From an uncultured Flammeovirgaceae bacterium (lineage in GTDB: Bacteria > Bacteroidota > Bacteroidia > Cytophagales > Cyclobacteriaceae): a DNA stretch of 5,792 nt. Positions within the stretch are counted from its first letter, which is position 1, and each line of letters opens with the position of its first letter. Made by a program: the position numbers and the translations under genes. Shown here one piece after another: positions 5,741 through 5,792 of the stretch. Under the pieces are notes generated by a model. That model was not told the origin of the DNA and did no database searches. It saw nothing but the letters and a program-made list of their open reading frames with translations. The DNA lies in assembly GCA_946886805.1 (NCBI GenBank), contig CAMPJM010000283.1, forward strand, positions 1 through 5,792, written 5' to 3'.

Positions 5741-5786
5741 ATTAATACTGCATGATTTTATTCATGTAATACTAATATGATAAAAT
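5731..5786 (-). promoter_or_regulatory. Long hairpin over the xerC start codon
   Basis: On the minus strand, 5786-5762 can pair with 5755-5731 over 25 positions around a 6-base loop (ATAAAA). There are 21 Watson-Crick pairs, three G-U pairs (5783/5734, 5772/5745, 5769/5748) and one A-C mismatch (5767/5750). The same arms read as plus-strand RNA have three mismatches and one G-U, so the fold suits the xerC mRNA. The start codon (5740-5738) lies inside the 3' arm. No T tract follows, so it is not a terminator. It may control translation initiation, be a DNA site for a dimeric protein, or be a recombinase-related palindrome. Confidence 0.6.
5742..5765 (-). CDS. Possible 7-codon leader reading frame upstream of xerC
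   Basis: An ATG at 5765 opens a frame encoding MNKIMQY that stops with TAA at 5744-5742, one base before the xerC ATG. It spans the hairpin loop and both arms. A ribosome translating it would open the hairpin and finish at the xerC start, which suggests translational coupling. No Shine-Dalgarno is visible, and such short frames occur by chance in AT-rich DNA. Confidence 0.2.
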   Translation of the reverse strand: MNKIMQY

Positions 5787-5792
5787 TATATC

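Overview
The window is AT-rich bacterial chromosome carrying housekeeping genes. The proteins look like Bacteroidota, probably Cytophagales. Three things point there: the [14 protein letters not shown] start of PdxJ, the long MetK with insertions typical of the phylum, and promoter boxes of the Bacteroidota type (TAnnTTTG) with almost no Shine-Dalgarno sequences. The order level is a guess from protein style, not from a search.

Layout, left to right. (1) 1-74, minus: the first 24 codons of a YqeY-like protein running off the left edge. (2) 75-367: a 293-base divergent intergenic region with a candidate promoter on each side, a 10-bp palindrome, and nested inverted repeats that can fold as a three-way junction. 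(3) 368-1949, plus: pdxJ (vitamin B6 synthesis) and a YbfF-type alpha/beta hydrolase. A weak terminator-like hairpin overlaps the hydrolase stop codon. (4) 1987-2214, minus: a 75-residue DUF2905 membrane protein, convergent with the hydrolase and divergent from the next gene. (5) 2266-4413, plus: an RsmI-like tetrapyrrole-methylase-fold methyltransferase, then metK. metK has its own well-formed Bacteroidota promoter at 3044-3073, so a SAM user and the SAM synthetase sit side by side. (6) 4482-4511: a strong bidirectional terminator between convergent units. (7) 4535-5740, minus: a xerC/xerD tyrosine recombinase followed by a short ribosome hibernation factor (hpf), probably one transcript.

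The genes are ordinary core metabolism, translation and chromosome maintenance. I see no mobile element, CRISPR array, toxin system or defence island. The unusual signals are non-coding. The strongest is a 25-position inverted repeat at 5731-5786. In the minus-strand transcript it would bury the recombinase start codon in a long hairpin, with G-U pairs that fit that strand better than the other. A 7-codon reading frame lies inside the same hairpin and ends one base before the recombinase ATG. Next are the nested fold upstream of pdxJ/yqeY and an inverted repeat across the metK promoter. None of these matches a riboswitch or RNA family that I can recognise.
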